This document shows, in pieces, positions 16,016 through 24,668 of a stretch of 26,378 nt of DNA. Both the position numbers and the translations under genes were made by a program. Every line of letters begins with the position of its first letter. The first letter of the stretch is position 1. The DNA comes from an uncultured Brachyspira sp. (GTDB taxonomy: Bacteria; Spirochaetota; Brachyspiria; Brachyspirales; Brachyspiraceae). Under the pieces are notes generated by a model that saw only the letters and a list, made by a program, of their open reading frames with translations, was not told the DNA's origin and ran no database searches. The DNA lies in assembly GCF_934747485.1 (NCBI RefSeq), contig NZ_CAKVGN010000043.1, positions 1-26,378 of the forward strand. Direction: 5' to 3'.

Positions 16016-17623
16016 TTATTTCTCTAAATACGCATAATGAAATCTATATCTTCCAAGCGGATTGAATATTGCTCCCTTTAATTTTGGATTAATCATAAAT
16101 GGGTCCATTCTATATATTATTGGTATTATAGGGATATAATCAAATATTAAATCTTCTGCTTTATGCAATGCTTTTGTTCTCTCTTCTGTGTTAGTTGTAC
16201 TTGAAGCAAATTTTAATAAATCGTTAAACTCTTTGCTGCTAAACCCGCTATGATTAACAGCACTTACTTCCGAGAAAAAACTAATCATAGCTAAAGGGTC
16301 GCTATAGTCTGCAGTCCAACCGCTTCTTGCTAAATCATAATTCTTCTCAACCATAGCCTGAAATGTTTCGTTGTATTCTTCAGACTTTATTGTAACATCT
16401 ATTCCTAAATTCTCTTTATACATCTCCTGCATAGCCTCGCATATTAAAGTAAAATATCCCGGTGTAGTTCTTATTTCAAGCACAGGGAAATTTTCACCGT
16501 TTGTGTATCCTGATAATTCCATGAGTCTTTTAGCTTCTTTTATGTTTTCACTGTAGCTTCCAAGGTCAAGATAATTGCCTCCATTTTCTCTAAAGTCATT
16601 ACCATTATTATCTTTCATTCCATAGGCTACAAATGCATATGCCGGAGTTTGGTTCATCTTTGTAATGTTTGATATTATGTAGTTTCTGTCAAATGCTAAT
16701 GCTAATGCTTTTCTTATATTTTTATTTGTAAGCACTCCTTTTTGTGAATTAATCTCTAAAAAATATATTCCATAAGCAGGCTCTTGTAATATATAATTTT
16801 CTTTTATAAGAGAAGATATCTCTCCAAGCGGGGCTTCAATTACAGAAAATTGTATATCGCCTCTTTTTATAGCAGCAAGAGAAGTATTTGAATCGCTCAT
16901 TATAATAACATTAATTTTTTTAGCAACAATGCTTTCTTTATCATAATAATTAGTGTTTACTTCCATAACAATTTTTTCATCGGTTTTTCTCTCTGTCATC
17001 ACATAAGCACCATTTACAATATATGTTTCTGGGTTTCTTGACCAATCATCGCCGTATTTTTCCACAATGTCTTTTCTCACAGGAAAATATGCACTGCTCA
17101 CAGATAAATATTCTAAGAAATATGGAGTAGGATTTTCTAATACAATTTCTAAAGTGCTGTCGTCAATGGCTTTCACTCCTAAAGCATCAACATTAGTTTT
17201 GCCGCTTATCACTAAACTTCCATTTTTTACAACATTAAGCATATGAGAATAGGCTGCTGCTGTTTTAGGGTCGGCTGCCCTCTTTAGAGCATATTCAAAA
17301 TCTTGAGCTTTTACTTTTTCGCCGTCAGACCATTTAGCATCATCTCTTAAATAAAAAGTGTATGTGAGACCATCTTGAGATATATCCCAGCTTTTAGCCA
17401 TACCAGCTGCAACATTGTCATTTTTATCTTTTTTTGTAAGCCCTTCAAAGAAATGTATCATATATATTGAACCGAAACTAAGTGAGTTTAATGTAGGGTC
17501 TAAAGTTTTAGGTTCTCCTCCAATAGATATAGATATTTCGTTGTTTGAAGATGTTTTGTTATTATTATTGCATGATATAAAAATAAATAATACTAAAAAA
17601 ATAATGTATATAGCTTTTTTCAT
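16016..17623 (-). CDS. Oligopeptide ABC transporter substrate-binding lipoprotein (OppA family), second paralogue
   Basis: This is a 535-residue SBP_bac_5 protein from the preferred ATG at 17623, which has an AAAGAGAG ribosome binding tract just upstream. The longer frame to 17662 adds 13 residues ahead of a normal signal peptide. The lipobox is FISC with the Cys at 18. It shares GGEPKTLDPT, GMAKSWDISQDGLTYTF, LRDDAKWSDGEKV, IRKALALAFDRNYI and LARSGWTADYSDPLAMI with the inverted paralogue at 11049-12644. Its ligands are probably peptides. No permease or ATPase is adjacent. Its stop lies only about a hundred bases upstream of the abi hairpin, right against the abi promoter (the -35 box begins 6 bases before its end), so abi appears inserted close behind it. 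Confidence 0.94.
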   Translation of the reverse strand: MKKAIYIIFLVLFIFISCNNNNKTSSNNEISISIGGEPKTLDPTLNSLSFGSIYMIHFFEGLTKKDKNDNVAAGMAKSWDISQDGLTYTFYLRDDAKWSDGEKVKAQDFEYALKRAADPKTAAAYSHMLNVVKNGSLVISGKTNVDALGVKAIDDSTLEIVLENPTPYFLEYLSVSSAYFPVRKDIVEKYGDDWSRNPETYIVNGAYVMTERKTDEKIVMEVNTNYYDKESIVAKKINVIIMSDSNTSLAAIKRGDIQFSVIEAPLGEISSLIKENYILQEPAYGIYFLEINSQKGVLTNKNIRKALALAFDRNYIISNITKMNQTPAYAFVAYGMKDNNGNDFRENGGNYLDLGSYSENIKEAKRLMELSGYTNGENFPVLEIRTTPGYFTLICEAMQEMYKENLGIDVTIKSEEYNETFQAMVEKNYDLARSGWTADYSDPLAMISFFSEVSAVNHSGFSSKEFNDLLKFASSTTNTEERTKALHKAEDLIFDYIPIIPIIYRMDPFMINPKLKGAIFNPLGRYRFHYAYLEK

Positions 17624-17662
17624 TTTTTCTCTCTTTAAGTTATTTATGTTATTTAAGTTCAT

Positions 17663-17873
17663 TATTCTATTAATTAATGCTTATAAAGTCAATAGAGATT
17701 TTTTAATAGCATGTAAAATTTATAGCGTTTTTAAATAAATAGTGTATTATTAGAGTATAGAGTTTTAGGAATAAGTTATGACATATTATGATACATCAAG
17801 TTTAATAAATAGCAGAAAATTTAATAATCCTAATTAATGGATATAAACTAAATTAATAATTAAGGAGTTTTTG
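17663..17873. other. Spacer before a small decayed operon
   Basis: No convincing gene. A 19-codon frame at 17778-17837 has an AGGA eight bases upstream and could be a leader peptide or a gene fragment, but it has no recognisable content. An AAGGAG at 17862-17866 region belongs to the next frame. Confidence 0.35.
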
Positions 17874-18002
17874 ATGTTTCCTTTTGTATGACCTTTCTTC
17901 TATCAATGTAATGATTGCGGTAAAGTGCTTGAAAAGCCTGAAAAAATACATATAATTATTATAGATTATATAATAAATATAAGTAGGTGTTTTTATGAAT
18001 GA
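17874..18002 (+). pseudogene. Small zinc-ribbon-like frame interrupted by an in-frame UGA
   Basis: A strong AAGGAG precedes an ATG at 17874 with good spacing. The frame reads MFPFV, then TGA at 17889-17891, then continues as PFFYQCNDCGKVLEKPEK and about 18 more residues to a TGA at 18000-18002. The distal part has a CxxC knuckle (CNDCG). The final stop overlaps the next ATG as ATGAATGA, a coupling arrangement that only makes sense if this frame was translated to its end. Either a Trp or other codon has mutated to UGA, or UGA is read through. No selenocysteine insertion element is evident to me. A pseudogene is the simplest reading. Confidence 0.5.
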
Positions 18003-18159
18003 TAAACTATTTAAACAAATTATAATAATAATATTGCTGTTATTTCTTATAGCTTTTATTATTTTTATAGTTTTTCCTTTAGCTTTAGGTATTTTTTCAG
18101 GTTTTTTACAAAGTTTTTTTATTAATAATTCAATAAATAATTCTATAGGAGGTTCTTAA
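17995..18159 (+). CDS. 54-residue single-pass membrane protein
   Basis: The frame has a short charged head (MNDKLFKQ), one long hydrophobic segment (about 9-35) and a polar Asn/Ser-rich tail. Its start overlaps the end of the preceding zinc-ribbon frame (ATGAATGA), and an AGGTG lies about nine bases upstream. The next frame begins directly after its stop (TAAATG), with an AGGAGG inside its last codons. That arrangement marks it as the middle gene of a small operon. Function unknown. It resembles the membrane half of the 138-395 protein only in general character. Confidence 0.5.
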   Translation: MNDKLFKQIIIIILLLFLIAFIIFIVFPLALGIFSGFLQSFFINNSINNSIGGS

Positions 18160-18309
18160 ATGAGAACAAGAAAATTAAACAAAATGCTTTATAAAAAGTA
18201 TAATCAAAATGCTTTTAATCAAGTGTATGGCTATGCATTCAACAAAAGCATTTCCGCCCTCTATAGGAATTGCAAAATTAAGATTAGTATTATTTGCTAT
18301 AGTTCTTAA
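18160..18309 (+). pseudogene. Truncated third gene of the small operon
   Basis: A perfect AGGAGG (18147-18152), seven bases before an ATG, starts the frame MRTRKLNKMLYKKYNQN. After at most about 22 codons the frame enters sequence that is antisense to the conserved part of the PotD-like gene (which begins at about 18226) and stops at 18307-18309. The signal is that of a real gene start whose body has been lost at a rearrangement junction between about 18205 and 18226. Confidence 0.5.
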
Positions 18310-19089
18310 AGCATCTCCGCCATAAGTAATTCCTAAATAAGCAGATTCTGATTCCATTTTATCAAATATCTCATCCATAACATAAGCCTGCACAATAGGT
18401 TTTTGTTTTTTCAAAGCCTCATAAGCGTTTCTTATTTCTGTTTCATTTGTACTATTTACATTGTATCCTAAATGTCCTTTAGCTGCAGCAAAGGAATCTC
18501 TAAGACCATAAGCCATTAATATTTTATCCTTATATTTTTCATCAAACAATAAAGACCAGCTTACATCTTCAGGCTTAACATCAACTTCTTTAGTATTGTA
18601 TATTATGCCGCTCATTCCCCAAGTATATGGAATAGTATATTCTCCGTTTTTATCATAAGCTAATGATAAGAAAAAAGGGTCTATATTAGTTCTAGCAGGA
18701 AGTAAATCTATATTCATTTTCTGCACTAAACCTTCTCTAATCATTCTTATAGTCATATAATCTGTAGGAAATATAATATCATAATCAGTATTTCCTAATT
18801 TTAATTTTATATAAAGCTCTTCATTAGAATTGAAAGTAGTATAATTAACTTTAATACCTGTAAGCTCTTCAAATTCTTTTACTATATCCATAGAATCATC
18901 AGAACCGTCGGCTATATACTCGCCCCAATTGCATATATTTAGTATTTTGTTTTCGCCTTTAAATTTTTTATAATAATTTAAATCTAATTTAGTTTTATCT
19001 AATTTTTGCCCAAAAAGAGTATTATTAGATAATGTTAAAAAAAGCACATAATAAAAATTATGTGAAAAATAAAATCGTGAAATTTTAAT
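18175..19089 (-). pseudogene. Degraded spermidine/putrescine-binding protein (PotD-like)
   Basis: The body is clearly PotD/PotF-like: ILNICNWGEYI, VKEFEELTGIKVNY, DYDIIFPTDYMTIRMI, TIPYTWGMSGIIYNT, and GGNAFVECIAI near the end. Three defects are visible. First, a strong AAGGAG (19095-19100) stands five bases before ATT (19089), where an ATG would be expected; the only upstream ATG (19173) lacks a ribosome binding site. Second, the signal region LTLSNNT has no lipobox Cys where relatives have one. Third, homology ends at 18226 and the last roughly 70-90 family residues are replaced by 16 unrelated ones. No potABC genes are adjacent. It is probably a pseudogene, although ATT initiation cannot be excluded. 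Confidence 0.7.
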
Positions 19090-19173
19090 TTTTTCTCCTT
19101 TTTTAATTATTATTAAAAAAATAACTTCTAAAAAATAAAGACTGTATTTTATACGAAAAATTAATATTTTCAA

Positions 19174-19486
19174 TGATATTTATGTTTTTTTATATATTTT
19201 TCATGCTGCTATAACTTTTAATAAGTTAATATTTATAATATAAAATTTAATACTCAAAAACCTATTTAGCACTTGAATTCATTTTCTTATATGCTATAGT
19301 TTAACAATATATACATAAGATACTATATTTTATCAATTTTTGTATTTTAGTATATGTAAATGTTTTAATATCATTAACTTAAATTATTTTAAATATAGTC
19401 CTTTTGCTTCTTTGGGTCACCAAAAGAAGTAGGGGGTTGGGGACTAGTCCCCAAAATAATAAAAATTTAGTAAATTAGGAAAGAAC
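19174..19486. other. AT-rich spacer with a G/C-rich repeat-like element
   Basis: No gene is visible. From 19407 the composition changes. CTTCTTTGG (19407-19415) can pair with CCAAAAGAAG (19420-19429), with one bulge, around GTCA. Then TTGGGGACTAGTCCCCAA (19437-19454) is a perfect 18-base palindrome. It sits 33 bases before the TTG start of the U32 gene. It resembles a mobile or dispersed repeat remnant, and it could also act as a terminator or leader structure. Confidence 0.6.
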
Positions 19487-21640
19487 TTGAATAATAAAAA
19501 CAAAAAAATAGAACTGCTCGCACCTGTTGGAGATGAAAGAGGGTTAAAGGCTGCTGTTAATGTTGGGGCTGATGCTGTGTATTTTGGCACTAAAAGTTTT
19601 AATGCAAGAGTTGGTGCTGCAGAAAACTTTGATGAAAAGGCTTTAGAAAAAAATATAAAGTTTGCAAAATTAAGAAATGTGAATGTTTATATTACAGTTA
19701 ATACTTTGGTTTATAATGATGAGATTGATAAGGTTCTTCCTCTAATAAAAAGCGTTTATAATTTGGGAGCCGATGCCATTATAGTGCAGGACTTAGGAAT
19801 TATTGATATTGTGAGAAATAATTTAACTATTGCCATGCATGCAAGCACGCAGATGTCTTGTAATAATTTGGATAGTGTAAAACTTCTTAAAAGTATAGGA
19901 ATTGATAGAGTTGTATTAGCACGCGAGATGAGTTTAGAGAATATTAAATATATTAGAGATAACACAGATATAGAACTTGAAACTTTTGTGCATGGAGCTT
20001 TATGCGTAAGTTTTTCTGGGCAATGTGTCTATTCTTATTTGCATGGCGGAAGAAGTGCAAACCGAGGAGCATGTGCTCAGCCTTGCAGAATGGAATACAC
20101 TGGAGGAAAAACCGATTATCCTCTAAGCACTAAGGACTTAATGACTATTGATATAATTCCAAATTTACTTGAAAGCGGAATAACCTCTTTTAAAATTGAA
20201 GGACGTGCTAAAAGAAGCGAATATGCAGCAATCACTACTTCAATATATAGGCATGCAATTGATTTGGCTTTAGAAAATAAAGATATACCTACCCAAAAAT
20301 ATAGAGAAAGTTTAATGAAGATTTTTAATAGAGGCGGATTTTCTCAAGGATATTATTACAACTCAAAAGATATTTTTGAAAATTATAAGCCAAGCCATGA
20401 TGGAGAATATATAGGGGAAGTTGCAGCATACAAGAAAAATAAAATATATATCAAAGCAGAAAAAGAATTAAATGTTTATGATGGGCTTTCATTTGGAGAT
20501 AGCGGACAGGTAGGAATGCAGATTTCTGATTTGTATAAAGATAATGTTAGGGTAAAAAGAGCAAAAGGAAATTTAAGTTTTTCGGCTGTTATAAAAAATG
20601 TAAATGTGGGTGATGAGGTTTATAGAACTACTGATAAACTTCAAATGGACGAGGCAGAGAAAATAATTGAAAGCGATAACTTTAAGCATTTGCTTGATTT
20701 GAATTGTATTATTGGGTTTAATAATGAAAAAATAAAATTGATAGTTACAAGCAAATATGATGATAGATTAAACAATGTAGAATATATAAGCGATTATACA
20801 ATTCAAGAAGCTAAAACTAAAGCAACAACTAAAGAAGATGTTGTTAATTCTCTTTCAAAAACGGGAGGCACTGTATTTGAATTTGAAAATATTAATATAG
20901 AAGAGAATTTTAAAAATCCTTTTATACCTGTAAAAATTTTAAATGAAGCAAGAAGAAACTTAATTGAAAAATTAGAAAATGTTTTAATGAAGTCTAAAGA
21001 AATTAATTATAATAAAAATATATACACAAATATTAATTATCCAAATACAAATATAAAAGTTTTAATTGCTAACAGCGAAGAGAAAATTAATTTATATTCT
21101 GATATTCATTATGATAAAAAAATATTATTTCCAAGTGTTTATGATGAAAATATAATAAAGCTTTTTGAAAATAAAAAAATAGACGGAATAATTTTGCCAC
21201 ATGTAACATTTGATAAAGACATTGAAGTGATAAAAAGCATAGTAGAGAAAACAAGCGGCATGATTGTGATATGCAATAACTTGGGGCATATTGAAGCACT
21301 AAAAGGAAAAGCTATATTATGGGCTGGCATTGGGCTTAATGCAATTAATAATCACACTGTAGACTTGTTATACAAATTAGGAATTGATACTGTTATATCT
21401 GCTATTGAGGCTCCTAAAAATTTAAAACATACATTATCTATAAAAGAAGGTTTAATTCCTGCTATGAACTTTGCATTTTGTCCAAAGAGTATGTCTGTAG
21501 GATGCTCTAAATGCAAAGAAGAAAATATTATTGACCACAAAGGAAATGTTGTAATATTTGATTGTGTAAGAGTTTATAATAAAACAAGCTTCATTTTAGA
21601 AAATATAAAAAATAAAACAGGAGAGATTTATATAAAATAA
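19487..21640 (+). CDS. U32-family protein, RlhA/YdcP-like (23S rRNA hydroxylation or collagenase-like)
   Basis: This 717-residue cytoplasmic U32 protein has the N-terminal barrel IELLAPVGD, AGADAVYFG-like VGADAVYFGTKSFNAR, STQMSCNN and the U32 signature ETFVHGALCVSFSGQC with GGRSANRGACAQPCR. Cysteines C173, C180, C196 and C200 are those used for iron-sulfur binding in RlhA and TrhP. A DUF3656-type region and a C-terminal Cys cluster (FCPKS...GCSKCK) follow. The long architecture fits RlhA, which hydroxylates C2501 of 23S rRNA, more than the short TrhP; older annotation would say collagenase. The start is TTG, with AGGAAAG at 19477-19483 at proper spacing and no better start. A palindrome lies just upstream and a terminator just downstream. 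Confidence 0.88.
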   Translation: MNNKNKKIELLAPVGDERGLKAAVNVGADAVYFGTKSFNARVGAAENFDEKALEKNIKFAKLRNVNVYITVNTLVYNDEIDKVLPLIKSVYNLGADAIIVQDLGIIDIVRNNLTIAMHASTQMSCNNLDSVKLLKSIGIDRVVLAREMSLENIKYIRDNTDIELETFVHGALCVSFSGQCVYSYLHGGRSANRGACAQPCRMEYTGGKTDYPLSTKDLMTIDIIPNLLESGITSFKIEGRAKRSEYAAITTSIYRHAIDLALENKDIPTQKYRESLMKIFNRGGFSQGYYYNSKDIFENYKPSHDGEYIGEVAAYKKNKIYIKAEKELNVYDGLSFGDSGQVGMQISDLYKDNVRVKRAKGNLSFSAVIKNVNVGDEVYRTTDKLQMDEAEKIIESDNFKHLLDLNCIIGFNNEKIKLIVTSKYDDRLNNVEYISDYTIQEAKTKATTKEDVVNSLSKTGGTVFEFENINIEENFKNPFIPVKILNEARRNLIEKLENVLMKSKEINYNKNIYTNINYPNTNIKVLIANSEEKINLYSDIHYDKKILFPSVYDENIIKLFENKKIDGIILPHVTFDKDIEVIKSIVEKTSGMIVICNNLGHIEALKGKAILWAGIGLNAINNHTVDLLYKLGIDTVISAIEAPKNLKHTLSIKEGLIPAMNFAFCPKSMSVGCSKCKEENIIDHKGNVVIFDCVRVYNKTSFILENIKNKTGEIYIK

Positions 21641-21641
21641 T

Positions 21642-21669
21642 AAGAGGCAAGATTAAAATCTCACCTCTT
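21642..21669. terminator. Bidirectional terminator
   Basis: AAGAGG (21642-21647) pairs with CCTCTT (21664-21669), with an inner AGATT/AATCT stem. It lies between the convergent U32 gene and the ABC transporter operon, right after the U32 stop. Confidence 0.75.
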
Positions 21670-21700
21670 AATTATAAATATTTATATATTTTTATAAAAA

Positions 21701-22429
21701 CTATTTGTTTAAAACCTTATACAAGAACTCTTTAGTTCTGCTATGTTTAGGATTATTAAAGAACTCTTCAGGAGTTTCATCTTCAAGTATAATACCATCA
21801 TTCATAAATAGTATTCTGCTTGCAACATTTTTAGCAAAACCCATCTCATGAGTAACTATAAGCATAGTCATACCGTCTTTGGCTAAATCTATCATAACGT
21901 CTAAAACTTCTTTAATCATCTCAGGGTCTAATGCCGAAGTAGGCTCATCAAACAGCATAACTTCAGGTTCCATAGCTAAAGCTCTTGCAATAGCAATTCT
22001 TTGTTTCTGTCCGCCTGAAAGTTTATTAGGGTATGTATCTTTTTTTTCAACAAGCCCAACTTTTTGTAATAGCTCAAGAGCCTTAGTTTCTGCTTGTTCT
22101 TTAGTGCAGCCTTTTAACTTCATAGGTGCTAATATAATGTTTTCCATTACTGTTTTATGAGGAAACAAATTAAAATGCTGAAACACCATTCCAACCTTTT
22201 CTCTTATTTTATTTATATCAGTTTTTTTATCTAAAATATTTTCACCGTCTATAAATATCTTTCCGTCAGTAGGCTCTTCAAGTCTGTTTATGCATCTTAA
22301 AAAAGTAGATTTACCGCTTCCGGAAGGTCCTATAATAGCAATAATCTCACCCTTCTCAACATTAACATCTATTCCCTTTAACACTTCTAATTGATTAAAC
22401 TTTTTATGTAAATTTTCTACTTTAATCAC
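21701..22429 (-). CDS. Polar amino-acid ABC transporter ATP-binding protein (GlnQ/HisP type)
   Basis: This 242-residue ATPase powers uptake of polar amino acids at the inner face of the membrane. Walker A GPSGSGKST lies at 34-42, Q-loop Q84 in MVFQHFNLFP, signature LSGGQKQR at 137-144, Walker B VMLFDEPTSALDP with D161-E162, and switch H194 in IVTHEMGFAK. The FQHFNLFPHKTVMENI stretch is diagnostic of the polar amino-acid (PAAT) subfamily. It is the last gene of a five-gene operon and overlaps the end of the permease gene by 8 bases, so the two are coupled. The specific substrate is set by the binding proteins. Confidence 0.95.
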   Translation of the reverse strand: MIKVENLHKKFNQLEVLKGIDVNVEKGEIIAIIGPSGSGKSTFLRCINRLEEPTDGKIFIDGENILDKKTDINKIREKVGMVFQHFNLFPHKTVMENIILAPMKLKGCTKEQAETKALELLQKVGLVEKKDTYPNKLSGGQKQRIAIARALAMEPEVMLFDEPTSALDPEMIKEVLDVMIDLAKDGMTMLIVTHEMGFAKNVASRILFMNDGIILEDETPEEFFNNPKHSRTKEFLYKVLNK

Positions 22430-23135
22430 TTTCTTTAAGCCCCTTCTCTACCTTTCTCATAAATACCGCAAAGATAGAAGTTAATATCAAATATATTATG
22501 CCCACAGCAATAAGCGGTTCAACCCCCCTATAAGTTTGGCTAGTGATGATATTAGCCGAACGAAGCAAATCAACCCCCCCTATAAAGCCGACAATAGAAG
22601 TCTCTTTTATAAGCGTAATAAACTCGCTCACCAAAGCAGGAAGTATCTTTTTAATAGCCTGCGGTATAATAATCTCTTTCATAGAAAGCCCATAATTAAG
22701 CCCCAAAGCTCTTGAAGCCTCCATCTGTCCCTTATCAAGCCCTTCAATACCAGCTCTTATAATCTCAGCAACATAAGCAGCAGAGTTAATCCCAAAAGCT
22801 ATAGCAGAGATAATAAGTATAGGCGTATTTCTTAAAGCTCCCACAAATACAACATTAGCCCAAATCATAAGCTGCACAACAGCAGGTGTACCCCTTATTA
22901 AATTAACATACCCAAATGCTAATTTTGATATAGGATTAAATGTTTCAAAGCCTTTAATATTTTTTAAAGGATAAATATGAGATAATTGCATCAAAGCAAT
23001 AAATATGCCAAGAACTATACCAATAATTGTAGCAAATAGAGTAGTTCCTATAGAAAATAAAAGCCCCTTAATCATATACATATATCTATGATTGGCTATA
23101 AACACTTCTTTAAGCAACTCTAAATATTCTGTCAT
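22422..23135 (-). CDS. Polar amino-acid ABC transporter permease (HisM/GlnP type)
   Basis: This 237-residue inner-membrane permease has about five helices. It has the family motif RGTPAVVQLMIW (81-92) and the cytoplasmic EAA loop EASRALGLNYGLSMKEIIIP (139-158), which docks on the ATPase. Only one permease gene is present, so the channel is probably a homodimer. GAGGAAA precedes the ATG. The gap to the preceding binding-protein gene is 27 bases, the same length as the two gaps further up the operon. Confidence 0.94.
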   Translation of the reverse strand: MTEYLELLKEVFIANHRYMYMIKGLLFSIGTTLFATIIGIVLGIFIALMQLSHIYPLKNIKGFETFNPISKLAFGYVNLIRGTPAVVQLMIWANVVFVGALRNTPILIISAIAFGINSAAYVAEIIRAGIEGLDKGQMEASRALGLNYGLSMKEIIIPQAIKKILPALVSEFITLIKETSIVGFIGGVDLLRSANIITSQTYRGVEPLIAVGIIYLILTSIFAVFMRKVEKGLKESD

Positions 23136-23162
23136 CTGCTTTCCTCAAATTATACAATTATA

Positions 23163-23885
23163 TTAAAAATACTTTTTAACAAGCTCATCATATTTGCCGT
23201 TTTCTTTTAAAGTATCCAAAGCTTTGTTTATTTCCTCTAAAAGCTTAGTATCCTCTTTTCTAAAACCAATACAAAGTTCTTGTATAGATAAATCTGTTTT
23301 AATAGCCTTAAGCCCTTCATTGTTTTTTATATAACCAACAGCTATAGGATAATCCATTATAGCAGCATCTATTTTTCCGCTTTGTAATGCCACTACAGTA
23401 TCTGCTGTTCTATTAAATCTCTCTATTTTTTCAACTTTCTTACTCTCTGTTAAAGCAACATCACCAACATATCCTAAAACAACACCCACTGTATAACTAT
23501 TATTTAAGCTGTCAAAATTTGTGATAGAATTATTATCTTCTTTTACTATAATAGCCTGCTGTGATTCAAAATAAGGCTTAGAAAAATTAATAACTTTCTT
23601 TCTTGATTCTGTGGCTGTAATTCCTGCTATAAGTATATCTATAGTTTTAGATTCTAAAGCAGGTATTAAACCGTCAAAAGTCATGTCTTTTATCTCGATT
23701 TTCTTTCCTATTAATCTTGATATTTCATTCATCAAATCAATATCAAATCCAACCACATTTCCATTTTCATCTAAATACTCGAAAGGAGGGTATTCAGCAT
23801 TAGTGCCTACATATAAAACATCACTCTCCTCTTTAGCACAAGATAAAATCATTATACTCGCTAATAATATAAATAATTTTTTCAT
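23163..23885 (-). CDS. Amino-acid-binding lipoprotein 1 (SBP_bac_3 family)
   Basis: This 240-residue binding lipoprotein has lipobox ILSC with Cys 16. Ligand-site residues expected from HisJ/ArtJ are present: the aromatic pocket YPPFEY, the carboxylate-binding arginine R95 in TESRKKVINF, and the amine-binding aspartate in DAAIMDYP. It feeds the adjacent permease. It is closest to the next upstream paralogue, with near-identical stretches from SDVLYVGTNAEYPPFEYLDE to DMTFDGLIPALE, so the two arose by tandem duplication. The ligand (basic or polar amino acid) cannot be fixed from sequence. AAGGAAA precedes the ATG. Confidence 0.93.
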   Translation of the reverse strand: MKKLFILLASIMILSCAKEESDVLYVGTNAEYPPFEYLDENGNVVGFDIDLMNEISRLIGKKIEIKDMTFDGLIPALESKTIDILIAGITATESRKKVINFSKPYFESQQAIIVKEDNNSITNFDSLNNSYTVGVVLGYVGDVALTESKKVEKIERFNRTADTVVALQSGKIDAAIMDYPIAVGYIKNNEGLKAIKTDLSIQELCIGFRKEDTKLLEEINKALDTLKENGKYDELVKKYF

Positions 23886-23912
23886 TTTCCAATTTCCTTA
23901 AAAAGCTTTCAC

Positions 23913-24641
23913 TTAAAAATATTTTTCTAATAAACTATCATAAACACCATTAGTCTGTAATATATTCATGGCATTATTAACATCTTCCATAAGCTGAACA
24001 TCTTTCTTTCTAAAACCTATAGCCAATTCCTGTATATCAGAATAAGTGTCTACTATTTTTAAGCCTTCATTATTTTTTACATATCCAATAGCAACAGGAG
24101 AATCCATCACAGCAGCATCAACCTTGCCGGACTGCAATGCAAGAACTGTATCTGCCGTACGGTTATATCTTTCAAGTGTTACAGCTTCATTTGTGCTTAA
24201 AATATTATCTGCTCTATATCCCAAAACAACCGCAACTCTTTTGTTATTTAAAGATGATAAATTAGTAATATCAGTATTATTATCTAACACTATAATGTTT
24301 TGTCTTACTTCATAATATGGTATAGAAAAATTCATTATTTTCTTTTTGCTTTCATTTACAGTCATACCTGCAATTATAATGTCTATAGTATTTGCTTCTA
24401 AAGCAGGTATTAAACCGTCAAAAGTCATATCTTTTATCTCTATTTTCTTTCCTATAATTTTAGCTATCTCATTCATCAAATCAATATCAAATCCAGCAAC
24501 ATTTCCATTTTCATCTAAATACTCGAAAGGAGGATATTCAGCATTAGTACCCACATACAAAACATCACTATCTTCTTTACTGCAAGACAATACAGCCGCT
24601 AAACAAATAGATAAAACAACTTTTAACAATATATTTCTCAT
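23913..24641 (-). CDS. Amino-acid-binding lipoprotein 2 (SBP_bac_3 family), with Arg-to-Lys change in the ligand site
   Basis: This 242-residue paralogue has lipobox VLSC with Cys 20. It shares almost the whole N-terminal lobe with lipoprotein 1. The position that in HisJ-type proteins holds the carboxylate-binding arginine is Lys99 here (NESKKKIMNF), while both neighbours keep Arg. The amine-binding Asp in DAAVMDSP remains. The change may weaken or alter ligand choice. A GGGAG ribosome binding site precedes the ATG, and 27-base gaps lie on both sides. It is probably functional: the frame is intact and the C-terminal KYF is conserved. Confidence 0.92.
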   Translation of the reverse strand: MRNILLKVVLSICLAAVLSCSKEDSDVLYVGTNAEYPPFEYLDENGNVAGFDIDLMNEIAKIIGKKIEIKDMTFDGLIPALEANTIDIIIAGMTVNESKKKIMNFSIPYYEVRQNIIVLDNNTDITNLSSLNNKRVAVVLGYRADNILSTNEAVTLERYNRTADTVLALQSGKVDAAVMDSPVAIGYVKNNEGLKIVDTYSDIQELAIGFRKKDVQLMEDVNNAMNILQTNGVYDSLLEKYF

Positions 24642-24668
24642 TAATTATTATCTCCCACTCAATCTTTT

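Noticed and set aside
17778..17837. 19-codon frame with an AGGA upstream
   Set aside because: It is too short and featureless to call. It is kept only as a note in the spacer entry.
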